The notes beneath the pieces are model-generated. The model ran no database searches, was not told the DNA's origin, and was given only the letters and a program-made list of their open reading frames with translations. 64,000 nt of DNA from positions 248,001 through 312,000 of the forward strand of contig NZ_SPNT01000004.1 in assembly GCF_004959855.1 (NCBI RefSeq), read 5' to 3'. Positions 26,192-35,425 of the stretch are shown here, in pieces. Made by a program: the position numbers and the translations under genes. Positions within the stretch are counted from its first letter, which is position 1, and every line of letters begins with the position of its first letter. This DNA comes from Nitratireductor sp. XY-223. GTDB taxonomy: Bacteria > Pseudomonadota > Alphaproteobacteria > Rhizobiales > Rhizobiaceae.

Positions 26192-28681
26192 CTATTCCGG
26201 AATTCCCAGCGCCGCAACACGTTCGATTAGCGGCTCCCTCAACCCAGGCTCCATTCCGGCAAACATGACGCGCAATTTCCTGCAGTTGATTTCGGGACCT
26301 TTTTCCAGCGCTGTTTTGGCAGACTTGTGCGCCTCCTCCAGGCGGCCCTGCCGGCTCAGTATGATGGCCAGAAAAAGATGGCCGATCATCTGGCCACTGC
26401 CGACCTCCACGGCCTGCCGCGTAAGTTCCTCGGCCTTCTGCATCCGTCCGAGAATGAAGTATGCCGCTGCCTTGACGCACAGTTTGAAGACAAGCCCCTG
26501 ATTGTATTTGCCCAGTTTGAGCGAGAGTTCGATGACCGGCAGGACCTCCGCCGGCTTGCCGGCCCATAGCAGGGCAATCGCCAGCCAAAGATGCGCCGAC
26601 GACGAACTGGGATTGAGTGAAACGGCGGTTTCGGCCTCTCTCGTTGCCGGGGTAACGCGATGCGCAAACAGATAGGCCCGTGCCAGGGACTCGTGCGCGT
26701 AGCTGCTGCCCGGATCCAGCGACACCGCGTGGCGCGCCAGATTGACCGCTTTTTCCATTTCTCCCTCGCTCCATTCGTTCCAGCCGAAGAAAAAGGAGCG
26801 AATTTTGATCTGCGTGAGCAAGGCATGCGGCGTTGCGTAGCCCGGCATCTTCTCAGCCGCCCTGAGCGCAAGTTCCTTGGCTATTTCATTGTCTTCCCAG
26901 GTAACCTGCGACATGTGCCAGCGCGCGCGCATGACCAGTTCCCAACAATCCGGATCCTCCGAATTGTTGCGCATCGCGCTGTCCTGCTCATTGCGGTCGA
27001 GTTCCGTATCGATGCTGTTGGCAATGGTGTTTGCGACGATGTCCTCATTCGTCAGAAGGTCGTCGATTTCGGGATCGAAGCGATATTTCTCGGACCAGAC
27101 CTCATTGCCGGATTCCGTCTCTACGAGACGCAACGATATCTGGATGTCGTCCTCGACCTTCCTGACGGAACCGTAGGCGACGTAGTGTGCCTTGAGGTCG
27201 CGGCCCGCCGTTAGCGGATCGCTGTCTCCGCTCCCGTAGGGTCTCGTCGCCGAACGTGCGACGGTCGTGAACCAGTCGATCCGCGAAAGATCGGATATGA
27301 TCCCGTCGGTCACGCCGTCGGCGATCTGCTCCAGGGCCTGCTGATCGTTCGAGCAGACAAGCGGAAGCACCGCGACGACCCTTTTCGGCGGACGGCTCAG
27401 CGTCTGGTCCGGGGCCACCGCGGGTTGCAGCGGGCTTGTGCCGTTTGCCGCCGACGACTGGCCGCTATCGTACAGATTTTCTATGGCGAATTCCGGCCCG
27501 TGCCTCGGCCAGTCGAATTCATGCAGCGCAAGGTAGTCCTTCAGATTGTAGGCCGCGTACAGGAACCCAAGAGCGCGCGATACGAAGTCACGGCGCTGGT
27601 GGGAGACCGCCAGGCCGGCGGCAAGCCTTGCAAGCATGTATTGACTGTCCAGGAAAGACAGCCTGTTCGGCTCGTGCCGGTCGATCCATTGCCGCGGCTT
27701 CTCCCGAAATTCGCGAACGAGCTGGAGGATCCCGATATCCTCGCCGACAAGGCCGGCATCCTTTTGCCCCTGCGGACCGCGCCGCAGGCTCAGCATGATC
27801 GTCTTCCAGTGGCGTGGCCTTATCGTCTCGCGCGACGTCAGGAGGTAATCCAACTCGAACATCGCGTGGTCGTAAAAGAGGAAACCGTCATCGCGGTAGA
27901 AATCGAGATCGATCAGATAGTAATGCGGGTCGATCTCGGCCTGTTTCGTGACCAAGACGTTCTTGCCGTGCAGGTCGCCATGCTGGTTACCCTTTATCGC
28001 CCTCAGCCGTGCCGTATCGGGCAGCGGTATCAGCCCGCCCGCAAATGCAAGCGGATTGGGGAACCAGTCTCCGTCAAACAGCATTGTCGGCGAATTGGCC
28101 GGAAGGGAACACTTCGTTTCTATAAATTCATGGATACGGCTGCCGCGTTCACGATGGATCCGGTAGTCCAGCCACAGGCTGAGCAGGTCCTGCGGCAGCA
28201 GCAATTCCGGCTCGAGGCTGTAATTCGCGTTCCAGCGCTCCAGCAGGTCTTCTGACAGACGGACCGCCGTTTCGAGCTGCGGCCCATAGGAGCATGCGCT
28301 CCACGGCAAGGCGTATTCCAGCCCGCGGCCGGCGATCGTGGTCAGGGCGGCAACCCTGTCGTCCTTCCGCACGGCACAAACCAGCTTCGGCAGGTAGTTC
28401 GCTGCGTAGTCGGGCGCCACCTCGAAGGCCTTCTGATGGCGCTCATATTCCAGCGCTTCCGCGCGGCGGGCGCCCTGTGCCCGATCCAGTTTCAAGATCG
28501 CCTGGCCTGTGAATTTCTTGCTGGTCACATCGGCGACCATTACATGGGCACCGGATTTACCCTCGCTGATCACGCGATGGAGAACGATCCGGCTGTCTCC
28601 GCCCAACTCGGCAAGCAGCAGACCCTCGATCGCTGCGTAGTCGTCGGGCCATGGTATCCTGGAACTGGGATTTGACTGCAT
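26192..28681 (-). CDS. kinase-like + TolB-like + TPR fusion protein
   Basis: The protein has 829 residues with three parts. Residues 1 to about 400 resemble an aminoglycoside/choline-kinase-type fold with candidate catalytic residues in place: AILKLD (61-66), QHGDLHGKN (233-241) and LIDLDF (256-261). Residues about 433-560 form the TolB-like domain (VVAVLPL, ADGVTDGIISDLSRI, YVAYGSVR, SLRLVETESGNEVW) usually found behind class III cyclase domains. About 580-800 are TPR-like helices. No transmembrane segment is seen, so it is probably cytoplasmic. The architecture suggests a signalling protein in which a kinase replaces the cyclase. It is divergent from a protein of similar back half. The substrate is unknown. 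Confidence 0.85.
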   Translation of the reverse strand: MQSNPSSRIPWPDDYAAIEGLLLAELGGDSRIVLHRVISEGKSGAHVMVADVTSKKFTGQAILKLDRAQGARRAEALEYERHQKAFEVAPDYAANYLPKLVCAVRKDDRVAALTTIAGRGLEYALPWSACSYGPQLETAVRLSEDLLERWNANYSLEPELLLPQDLLSLWLDYRIHRERGSRIHEFIETKCSLPANSPTMLFDGDWFPNPLAFAGGLIPLPDTARLRAIKGNQHGDLHGKNVLVTKQAEIDPHYYLIDLDFYRDDGFLFYDHAMFELDYLLTSRETIRPRHWKTIMLSLRRGPQGQKDAGLVGEDIGILQLVREFREKPRQWIDRHEPNRLSFLDSQYMLARLAAGLAVSHQRRDFVSRALGFLYAAYNLKDYLALHEFDWPRHGPEFAIENLYDSGQSSAANGTSPLQPAVAPDQTLSRPPKRVVAVLPLVCSNDQQALEQIADGVTDGIISDLSRIDWFTTVARSATRPYGSGDSDPLTAGRDLKAHYVAYGSVRKVEDDIQISLRLVETESGNEVWSEKYRFDPEIDDLLTNEDIVANTIANSIDTELDRNEQDSAMRNNSEDPDCWELVMRARWHMSQVTWEDNEIAKELALRAAEKMPGYATPHALLTQIKIRSFFFGWNEWSEGEMEKAVNLARHAVSLDPGSSYAHESLARAYLFAHRVTPATREAETAVSLNPSSSSAHLWLAIALLWAGKPAEVLPVIELSLKLGKYNQGLVFKLCVKAAAYFILGRMQKAEELTRQAVEVGSGQMIGHLFLAIILSRQGRLEEAHKSAKTALEKGPEINCRKLRVMFAGMEPGLREPLIERVAALGIPE

Positions 28682-29064
28682 TTAGCCGAGCAATTCCTTT
28701 CAACATGTCAGGTCCTGCCCGTATGTTGTTACGGACCATCCGGTTGCGCCTGAAAATGCCTTTTTCAGCCTTATGGTAGGTGTGCGGCAGGACCGAAACA
28801 AGGACCATGCGCGATCGTGTTATACGAAGTAACTAGGGTGCTCGACATTTTCCCGGAACGAACCAGTTATAGAGCAACGCCCAAACAACTCGGGATCTCG
28901 ACATGACACATGGATTGGCCAAGTCCACGGGTATCGTTGCAGTGCGCAACACGCGCGCAAATCCCATCATTCGATTGCACTGCGAAACAGATTATGCATT
29001 TGTTTGCCCATGGATTTGAGATCAACCGTCTGAACGCGATTTTCGCAATCGCACGCGCACTTAT
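28682..29064. other. 383-bp divergent intergenic region
   Basis: This separates the kinase fusion and the cyclase-like gene and must hold both promoters. I see no open frame with coding bias, no confident -35/-10 pair and no ribosome-like site in front of the ATG at 29065. The sequence is closer to 50% GC than the flanking genes. Nothing else could be supported. Confidence 0.5.
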
Positions 29065-30969
29065 ATGAACCGCGACAGAGCCATATTATCAGCGGTTATC
29101 GTTGGTTATTCACGATTGATGCGGGTCGACGCGGCCCGCACGAGAAAAGCCATCGATGCGATCGACCGCGATCTTTTGCGGGCGAATATCTCCGCTCACG
29201 GCGGCCGCCAGCTCAGAGAGATGGAGGGCCGCGCCGTCCTTGGGTTTCCGGACGTACAGCGCGCTGTGCTTTTCGCGGTCACCGTTCAACTCGCCTTGCT
29301 GGCAAAAAACAAGAACATTCGCGACGACAGGAAAATCCAGTTCCGCATCGGTATCGAAAGAACGTCGCAAGGCGGAGAGGCGCGGGCGTTGGATAGCGCC
29401 GAGCAAATAGCCCACGGCCTCATGGAACTTGCCGAACCCGGCGGGATATGCATCTCGGACGACGTCAGGAACGAAGCCCTGTCCGTCATTGACCTGTCGA
29501 TTGAGCCGGTGGCCTCGGCAGCATTGAAGTCGGTTCCGGAATCGACATCCGTCTTTGAGATCGAGCTCAATGAAAAGGCCCGGAACGCCGTCGTCGAGGG
29601 GCATCAAAGATATCCCAAGAAAACGCGCAGGGTTTTCGTATCCGGACTCGCGGCATTGGTGCTCCTGGTGATCATCGGCGCCGCCGGCCTCTGGATCTGG
29701 AACGGCACCCGCTCGGAGGGCGTCACCTCCGTCTCGCAAGTGCTGGCATTCGACAGACCGTCCATCGCCGTCCTCCCGTTCGAAAGCGTGACAACCAACT
29801 CGGAAGGCGCGATGTTCGCGCACGGCATCACATTGTCGATCATATCGGCATTGTCGGAGGTTCCGCAGATCGCGGTGATCTCGGCTAGCGCCTCATTCGA
29901 GATGGCACAAAATTCCGAGGCGCCGCGAACCACCGGCACCGAACTGGGCGTGGAGTATGTATTGACGGGTTCCGTGCAGCTCAGAAACAGCAAGGTCCGC
30001 GTGATTGCCGAACTGTCGGACGTCAAGACGGGCGAATCGCTGTGGAGCGAACGATTTGATCGCAGCGAAGACGATGTGTTCGCCGTTCAGGACGAAATCA
30101 CGCTGAAAGTGCTGGTAGCCCTCGAAGTCACCCTGTCGGACAGGCGCGAGCTTGCGAGCCGCGGCGCCGGCACAACCAACGTGAATGCCTATCTCGGCCT
30201 CATGAAGGCGCAAAAGGAGTTCCAGAACTACACGAAAGATTCGATGATCGAGGCGCGCCGCCTGCTCAAGGAGGTCCGCGCGCTCGATCCCAACTACTAC
30301 CATGCCCTGATCCTGGAAGCCCGGACCCACACCTTCGACGCCCAATGGGGATTTTCGGATGACAGGCTCGCCTCCCTGGAGGCGGCGAGCGAGCTGCTGA
30401 AGGAAGCCTCGCTGATTGACGGCAACCTCACCGATGCGGAGAACGCGGAACTCAACATCACGCAGGCCTATATCGACCAGATCGCCGGCAAATACGAGAG
30501 CGCGCTTTCGCTCGCGATTTCCTCGGCCCGGAACAGTCCCAACAACTCGGACCTTCTGGCGACCGCGGGCTGGGTCGCCTCCTTCGACAGGGACTACGAC
30601 CGCTCCATCAGCCTGTTGAAAAACGCGATATCGCTGAATCCCGTCTATCCGAGCTGGTATGCCAATTTCATATCCCGCGACTACACGTTCTTGGGAGAAT
30701 ATGACAACGCCATCGCGTGGTCTAAAACAGGCGTCAATCGTGCAGAAAACGACCATCGGCGCGCTTGGGCGCTGGTCAACCAGGCCTTTGCCTATGCGGA
30801 GGCCGGCATGACCGACGAGGCAAAGGCTGCCGGTGCCGAAGCACTGCAGGCATGGCCGGACATGTCCATCGAAACGCTGCGCAGAGCGCAGCCCTTCCGC
30901 CACGAAGAAGACTGGCAGAAGTTCGAACGGGCGATGAACACCGCCGGCATCGGCGACGAATCGAGCTGA
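29065..30969 (+). CDS. degenerate adenylate cyclase + TolB-like + TPR membrane protein
   Basis: The protein has 634 residues. The N-terminal 165 align with class III cyclases (VIVGYSRLM, HGGRQLREMEGRAVLGFP, ELAEPGGICIS). However, the metal-binding Asp of the usual ADVVGYS is Val here, the usual GDG is EGR, and the N...R pair before ELAEPGG reads EQIAHGLM. Catalysis is therefore unlikely. One transmembrane helix lies at about 190-212, followed by a TolB-like domain (about 231-365) and TPR helices (about 370-620). The fold could act as a sensor or dimerisation module. It has no clear ribosome site. It faces the kinase fusion gene across 383 bp. Confidence 0.87.
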   Translation: MNRDRAILSAVIVGYSRLMRVDAARTRKAIDAIDRDLLRANISAHGGRQLREMEGRAVLGFPDVQRAVLFAVTVQLALLAKNKNIRDDRKIQFRIGIERTSQGGEARALDSAEQIAHGLMELAEPGGICISDDVRNEALSVIDLSIEPVASAALKSVPESTSVFEIELNEKARNAVVEGHQRYPKKTRRVFVSGLAALVLLVIIGAAGLWIWNGTRSEGVTSVSQVLAFDRPSIAVLPFESVTTNSEGAMFAHGITLSIISALSEVPQIAVISASASFEMAQNSEAPRTTGTELGVEYVLTGSVQLRNSKVRVIAELSDVKTGESLWSERFDRSEDDVFAVQDEITLKVLVALEVTLSDRRELASRGAGTTNVNAYLGLMKAQKEFQNYTKDSMIEARRLLKEVRALDPNYYHALILEARTHTFDAQWGFSDDRLASLEAASELLKEASLIDGNLTDAENAELNITQAYIDQIAGKYESALSLAISSARNSPNNSDLLATAGWVASFDRDYDRSISLLKNAISLNPVYPSWYANFISRDYTFLGEYDNAIAWSKTGVNRAENDHRRAWALVNQAFAYAEAGMTDEAKAAGAEALQAWPDMSIETLRRAQPFRHEEDWQKFERAMNTAGIGDESS

Positions 30970-30998
30970 CTATCGGCGCCTGTCGCGCTGCGAAGAGC

Positions 30999-31829
30999 TC
31001 AACCCGCCCTGTAAGCCAGAACCAGATGACCGGGGACCGGATCGCCGTCTTCCAGCCGCACCGTGATCTGCTGCACCGCCGTGAGCGCGAAGCCGTACGC
31101 CTCCAGCACGGACCGCAGATAAGGTTCCGAATGCGCAAAGCGCTGCCTCGGTCCGACCACGTAGCGCTGACCGGCAAAAGCCGGTTCGGGAAGCGTTTCC
31201 GTCGAAAACCCGAACCTGCCTCCCGGCTCCAGCCGATCGGCCGCTGCCGAAATGATCGGCTCAATCGCACCGAGATAGGGAAAGACATCCGTCGCGACGA
31301 TCAGGTCCCAGCGCGGCCTGCCGCCGTCGTCATCCTCGAAGTCCTCCAGGAACTCGACGGCTTCACCGACATACAGATCGTCATAGACCTCGCGATCGAA
31401 GGCCAGTTCGACGATGCGTTCGGAAAGGTCAACGCCGGTGATGTGGTCGGCGCGGTCACGAAGCGCGACACCGGTCAGCCCGGTCCCGCATCCGAGGTCC
31501 AGCACGCGCCCGAGGCGACGCTCGCCCTTCCCGCACAGCAGTTCACGCAACTGCATGGGTACGCAATAGCGCAGCCGCTCGACCAGAATATCGTCGAAGT
31601 CATCGGCATGCTGATCGAAGAGCGTGGCGACATAGGCGTCCGGCATTTTTTCCGGTGTCGCGCCGAGGCCCATGGCGGCCAGGCGGACCGAAACCCCGCC
31701 ATGATCGTCGGGGTCGAGTGCCAGGGCGCGCCGATAGGCCTTGGCCGCGCCTTCCCGGTCGCCTGCCTTTTCAAGCGCCAGGCCGCGATTGTAAGCCTCG
31801 GCAACAGCCGTCTCGTCGAATTCGTTCAC
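30999..31829 (-). CDS. TPR-containing class I SAM methyltransferase
   Basis: The protein has about 276 residues from a GTG at 31829 (GGGAAG twelve bases upstream); an ATG at 31889 would add 20 residues of doubtful quality. One TPR unit is at about 10-45 (AYNRGLALEKAGDREGAAKA and so on). A Rossmann methyltransferase follows with motif I VLDLGCGTGLTG, motif II ITGVDLSERIV and motif IV DLIVATDVFPYLG. It belongs to the COG4976-type 'predicted methyltransferase with TPR' group; the substrate is unknown. A radical SAM gene lies 75 bp upstream on the same strand, so the two may form a modification pair. Confidence 0.88.
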   Translation of the reverse strand: MNEFDETAVAEAYNRGLALEKAGDREGAAKAYRRALALDPDDHGGVSVRLAAMGLGATPEKMPDAYVATLFDQHADDFDDILVERLRYCVPMQLRELLCGKGERRLGRVLDLGCGTGLTGVALRDRADHITGVDLSERIVELAFDREVYDDLYVGEAVEFLEDFEDDDGGRPRWDLIVATDVFPYLGAIEPIISAAADRLEPGGRFGFSTETLPEPAFAGQRYVVGPRQRFAHSEPYLRSVLEAYGFALTAVQQITVRLEDGDPVPGHLVLAYRAG

Positions 31830-31904
31830 GATGTCCGTTTCTTCCCGCTGAACTCTTCCACACGCGGCCATGCGATAGGGCAAAGGCACGCAAGCGGCAA
31901 GCCC

Positions 31905-33197
31905 TCACACCTGACCGGGCAACAGTCTCCGTGCCTTGCGCAACAGCCGGGGAAACCTCTTCTGGGACCACCCGAGATATGGCGCCAGTTCCGGCAGAAG
32001 GGCCCGGCTGTCTTCGTCGCGCAGCGCGTCTAGCCTCTGCGTCATCCTGACGAATTTCTCGAATTGCCCCGAGAGGTCGCGGCCGTTCATGTAGTCGATG
32101 ATGCCGCGAACCATCCGTGCGTGCTCCCCACTGCCCTCCTCCATTGGGCCAGGCCCTTCCGCCAACGCCGCCAGATACGCCGCAAGCTCTTTCGACACCT
32201 GCCGCTTCACCGTACCGGGCAGTATCTGTGTCCTGTAGAATTCGGGGTCCTGAAGCGAATGCAGGTGGATCGCCCCCGGAGACACGCGGAATTCCCGCCT
32301 GATCGCCTCCATCAACTCGCGCAGATTCACAATATTCAGGGCCGAAACCGTGACCCCGAACTGGAGCTTCGCATGAGGGCAGTTTTGCTGGAGCGAAAGA
32401 ATGTTGGCGGCAAATGTGTCCCAGTCGAACCCCTTGCGCACCATGGCACCGAGCGCCCCGGTCGCATCGACACTTGCGATGACATGGACGTTCGCGAACT
32501 GTTTCCAGAGGTCGAATATCGATTGGCCGCGAAAGGCGTTCACCGACATGTTGCTGTTGTAGGACAGCGTCACATCGGTGCGGCCGAGGCCGATCAACCG
32601 TTCAAGCAGGGCATAATGCTCCGACATCATCAGCGGCTCGCCGCCAGCAAAGTAGATGTGCTCGACATCGCCAAGGCCTTCTCCGACCTGTTCGATGAAA
32701 TCGTCAACGTCTTCGAAGCTGTTGATTTCGGCCTTGTCGGCCATGGTGACGCCGATGGCCTTGCCGTCGGAAAACCATTTGGAACTGGACCCGTGCCAGC
32801 AACTTCGGCATTTGAAATTGCAGAGGTTGGAGAAGCGAAGATCGTAGGCGGCGGGATGACGCGGCGGCTTGGGTGCGGTTTCGGTTGCACCGTAGCGTTC
32901 GATCCACCCGGAAAAATGCCGGTTGGATTCAAGCCGCAGGCTGGCGCCCTCATGGGCCTCCCGATCGAAGCACTTGCGACAGGCCTTCAACGGCCGGCCT
33001 TCGAGGAACGCTTTGCGGATGTCCGCCAGTGCGTCGCTGTTCCACGCCTCTTGCAGCGTGGAACCGGACAGGTTCGCCACCTCGCCTTCGAACTCGCAGC
33101 ACGGCGAGATCGCGCCGGTCGTCGCTAAATGCTGATTGATCCAGGGCAGGATGCAGAAACCGCGCGGCAGTTTCCCGACCTGTTCACCGTCATCCAT
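31905..33197 (-). CDS. radical SAM protein with twitch/SPASM-like Cys motifs
   Basis: The protein has about 430 residues from the ATG at 33197 (GGTGGG before it); starts at 33212 and 33302 are alternatives. The radical SAM cluster motif is CNFKCRSC (Cx3Cx2C) near residue 125, followed by the GGEP motif in FAGGEPLMMSEHYALL. An additional Cys group sits before it (FCILPW...SPCCEFEG...CRKCFDRE), which resembles the auxiliary-cluster 'twitch' segment placed N-terminally. Such enzymes modify peptides or sugars; the target is not evident. It is followed by a methyltransferase gene and lies behind the racemase operon with a 156-bp gap. Confidence 0.88.
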   Translation of the reverse strand: MDDGEQVGKLPRGFCILPWINQHLATTGAISPCCEFEGEVANLSGSTLQEAWNSDALADIRKAFLEGRPLKACRKCFDREAHEGASLRLESNRHFSGWIERYGATETAPKPPRHPAAYDLRFSNLCNFKCRSCWHGSSSKWFSDGKAIGVTMADKAEINSFEDVDDFIEQVGEGLGDVEHIYFAGGEPLMMSEHYALLERLIGLGRTDVTLSYNSNMSVNAFRGQSIFDLWKQFANVHVIASVDATGALGAMVRKGFDWDTFAANILSLQQNCPHAKLQFGVTVSALNIVNLRELMEAIRREFRVSPGAIHLHSLQDPEFYRTQILPGTVKRQVSKELAAYLAALAEGPGPMEEGSGEHARMVRGIIDYMNGRDLSGQFEKFVRMTQRLDALRDEDSRALLPELAPYLGWSQKRFPRLLRKARRLLPGQV

Positions 33198-33353
33198 GAG
33201 CCCACCAATCATCTCCGGCAATTGACGCCAACGCGGAAGGCACGCCACAAGCGGCAATGTTGGCCCGCGCGGGCCGCAAAAGCAACAGCGTCCTGAATTC
33301 ACTGGCGATTCGGGATCGTCAATCGCCTGAAACGGGCGCCGGTTCCACCGGGA

Positions 33354-34391
33354 TCAAGTGTTGTCCGTAACACCCCAGGTGTCGCTGATCCTGTAGCCTT
33401 CCGGCCAAGGATCGTCCGGATCGACCATGTGCTGGTGGATCCCGGTCACCCAGGCGCGGCCGGTGATCTCGGGAAGAATGGCCGGCTTGTCCGCCACCTG
33501 CAGTTCACCGGCGATCCTGCCGCGAAAAGCGGAGCCGATAATGGACTGCGCGTCCAATGTGTCGCCGGTCTTCATGAGCCCGCGGGCATGCAGCACGGCC
33601 ATGCGGGCCGAAACGGCGGTTCCCGTCGGCGAACGGTCGATCTTGCCGGGCCTGATGGCGACGGCGGATCGCGCCGCCAGTCCGTCCCCCGTCTCCTGGA
33701 GCGGACCGGCAAAGAGGCAAAACGAGATGTGGTCCCAGCCGGGAAGCCCGGGATGGGCAAATCCAAGCTGCTCGTTGGCGGCATCGGTAATGCGGACGCC
33801 GACCTGCGCCAGGTCGCGCGCTTCCGATTCCACGAGATCGAACCCCAGCGCTGCGGCATCGACAATGACGAAACTGTCGCCGCCAAACGCGGTATCGACG
33901 ACCAGCGCACCGTGCCCGGCAACCTCGAGAGCGGCATCCAGCCGGTCCGCGAAAGAGGGCAGGTTCTGAACGGTGATGCTTTGCGCCTTGCCGTCCCGGC
34001 ACGCGGCCTTCACATGCACGAGGCCGCCCGGGGCTTCGAGCATCATTTCCGTGACCGGTTCGCGCATCGGCACAATGCCGGTATCGAGAAGCACAGTCGC
34101 AACGCAGATCGAATTCGATCCGGACATGGGCGGCGTGTCCTCCGGCTCCATGATGATGAATCCCATGACCGCGTCGGGATGTTTGGGCGGAACCAGCAGA
34201 TTGACATGGCGGAAAACGCCGCCGCGCGGCTCGTTCAGGACGAAATTGCGCAGGCTCTGATCGGAAGCGATGAAATCGCGCTGCTGCCAGAGCGTATCGC
34301 CGGGCGGCGGGGCGACACCGCCGACGATGACGTCGCCCACCTCGCCTTCGGCGTGGCAACTGACAACGTGAATTGTGCTTTTCGACCTCAT
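33354..34391 (-). CDS. proline racemase-family enzyme with Ser/Thr active-site pair
   Basis: The protein has 345 residues of the proline racemase/hydroxyproline epimerase superfamily. The two catalytic positions are Ser90 ([10 protein letters not shown], in place of MCGHG) and Thr256 ([11 protein letters not shown], in place of DRSPCGTG). Thr at the second site is the hallmark of trans-3-hydroxy-L-proline dehydratases, which normally pair it with Cys, so a dehydratase-like activity is the best guess. The Ser/Thr combination is unusual. It lies ten bases after the 4-hydroxyproline epimerase gene and is the last gene of the ABC/hydantoinase operon. Confidence 0.88.
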   Translation of the reverse strand: MRSKSTIHVVSCHAEGEVGDVIVGGVAPPPGDTLWQQRDFIASDQSLRNFVLNEPRGGVFRHVNLLVPPKHPDAVMGFIIMEPEDTPPMSGSNSICVATVLLDTGIVPMREPVTEMMLEAPGGLVHVKAACRDGKAQSITVQNLPSFADRLDAALEVAGHGALVVDTAFGGDSFVIVDAAALGFDLVESEARDLAQVGVRITDAANEQLGFAHPGLPGWDHISFCLFAGPLQETGDGLAARSAVAIRPGKIDRSPTGTAVSARMAVLHARGLMKTGDTLDAQSIIGSAFRGRIAGELQVADKPAILPEITGRAWVTGIHQHMVDPDDPWPEGYRISDTWGVTDNT

Positions 34392-34401
34392 GCCGCCAGC
34401 C

Positions 34402-35403
34402 TCATGTCACGACAAAACCGTGCGCGTAAGGATCGCGATCGTCGATGAATATCGTGCTGAAACCCGTCACGCGGGCCCAGCCGCCGATGGACGGCACGAT
34501 GGCGCTGCGGCCGCCGACCTCGACCTGCCGTTCGACACGGCCGTTGAACAGCGAGCCGATGATGCTCTCATGCACAAAATCGTCGCCGACCGATAGGTTT
34601 CCGCGCGCGTGTTCGAGCGCCATGCGGGCGGACGTGCCGGTCCCGCAAGGCGAACGGTCCAGCGCCTTGTCGCCGTAAAAGACGGCATTGCGGGCATGGG
34701 CACCGGACGCATTCGGTTTGCCGGTCCACATGATGTGCGACAGGCCGCTGATTTCCGGTTTTTCCGGATGGATGAAGTCGTAATTGGCGTTCAGTGCCGC
34801 CCGCAGTTTCGGGCTCCAGCCGACGAGCTCGGCCGCGCTGTGGTTGGCCATATCCGCGAATGCCTCCTGCGGCTCGACCACCGCGTAGAAATTGCCGCCA
34901 TAGGCGACATCCACCGTCAGCGTTCCCAGTCCGTCGACCTCGGCCGTGAGGCCGGTCTCATGAAGGAAGGAGGGAACGTTGGTAATGCGGACCTCCTCGA
35001 CGAACCGGCCCTCCTGCCGGTATTCGGCGACGACCAGTCCGGCGGGCGTGTCGAGGCGCAATTCGCCCGGCGTTGCCGGCGAGACAAGACCATGCTCGAT
35101 CGCCGTGGTGACGGTGCCGATGGTGCCGTGCCCGCACATGGGCAGGCAGCCCGAGGTCTCGATGAACAATATGCCGACATCGCAATCGTCGCGCGTCGGC
35201 GGATACAGGATCGAGCCGGACATCTGATCGTGGCCGCGCGGCTCGAACATCAGCCCGGTGCGGATCCAGTCGTATTCGGCGAGAAAATGCGCGCGGCGTT
35301 CCAGCATGGTTTCGCCCTGCAGCGGTGGTGCGCCGCCGCTGACCACGCGCACGGGATTGCCGCAGGTATGGCCGTCTATGCATTGAAACGTGTGGTTCGC
35401 CAT
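34402..35403 (-). CDS. 4-hydroxyproline 2-epimerase
   Basis: The protein has 333 residues from the ATG at 35403, a normal length for the family. Both catalytic Cys are present: Cys90 in PMCGHGTIG and Cys253 in [13 protein letters not shown]. This matches 4-hydroxyproline 2-epimerases, which convert trans-4-hydroxy-L-proline to cis-4-hydroxy-D-proline as the first catabolic step; proline racemase is the alternative. It lies 22 bp after the ABC permease gene, in the same operon. Downstream enzymes of the D-hydroxyproline route (a D-amino acid dehydrogenase, deaminase or aldehyde dehydrogenase) are not seen in the window. Confidence 0.9.
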   Translation of the reverse strand: MANHTFQCIDGHTCGNPVRVVSGGAPPLQGETMLERRAHFLAEYDWIRTGLMFEPRGHDQMSGSILYPPTRDDCDVGILFIETSGCLPMCGHGTIGTVTTAIEHGLVSPATPGELRLDTPAGLVVAEYRQEGRFVEEVRITNVPSFLHETGLTAEVDGLGTLTVDVAYGGNFYAVVEPQEAFADMANHSAAELVGWSPKLRAALNANYDFIHPEKPEISGLSHIMWTGKPNASGAHARNAVFYGDKALDRSPCGTGTSARMALEHARGNLSVGDDFVHESIIGSLFNGRVERQVEVGGRSAIVPSIGGWARVTGFSTIFIDDRDPYAHGFVVT

Positions 35404-35425
35404 TGCCTGACCCAAAGCCCAAATA

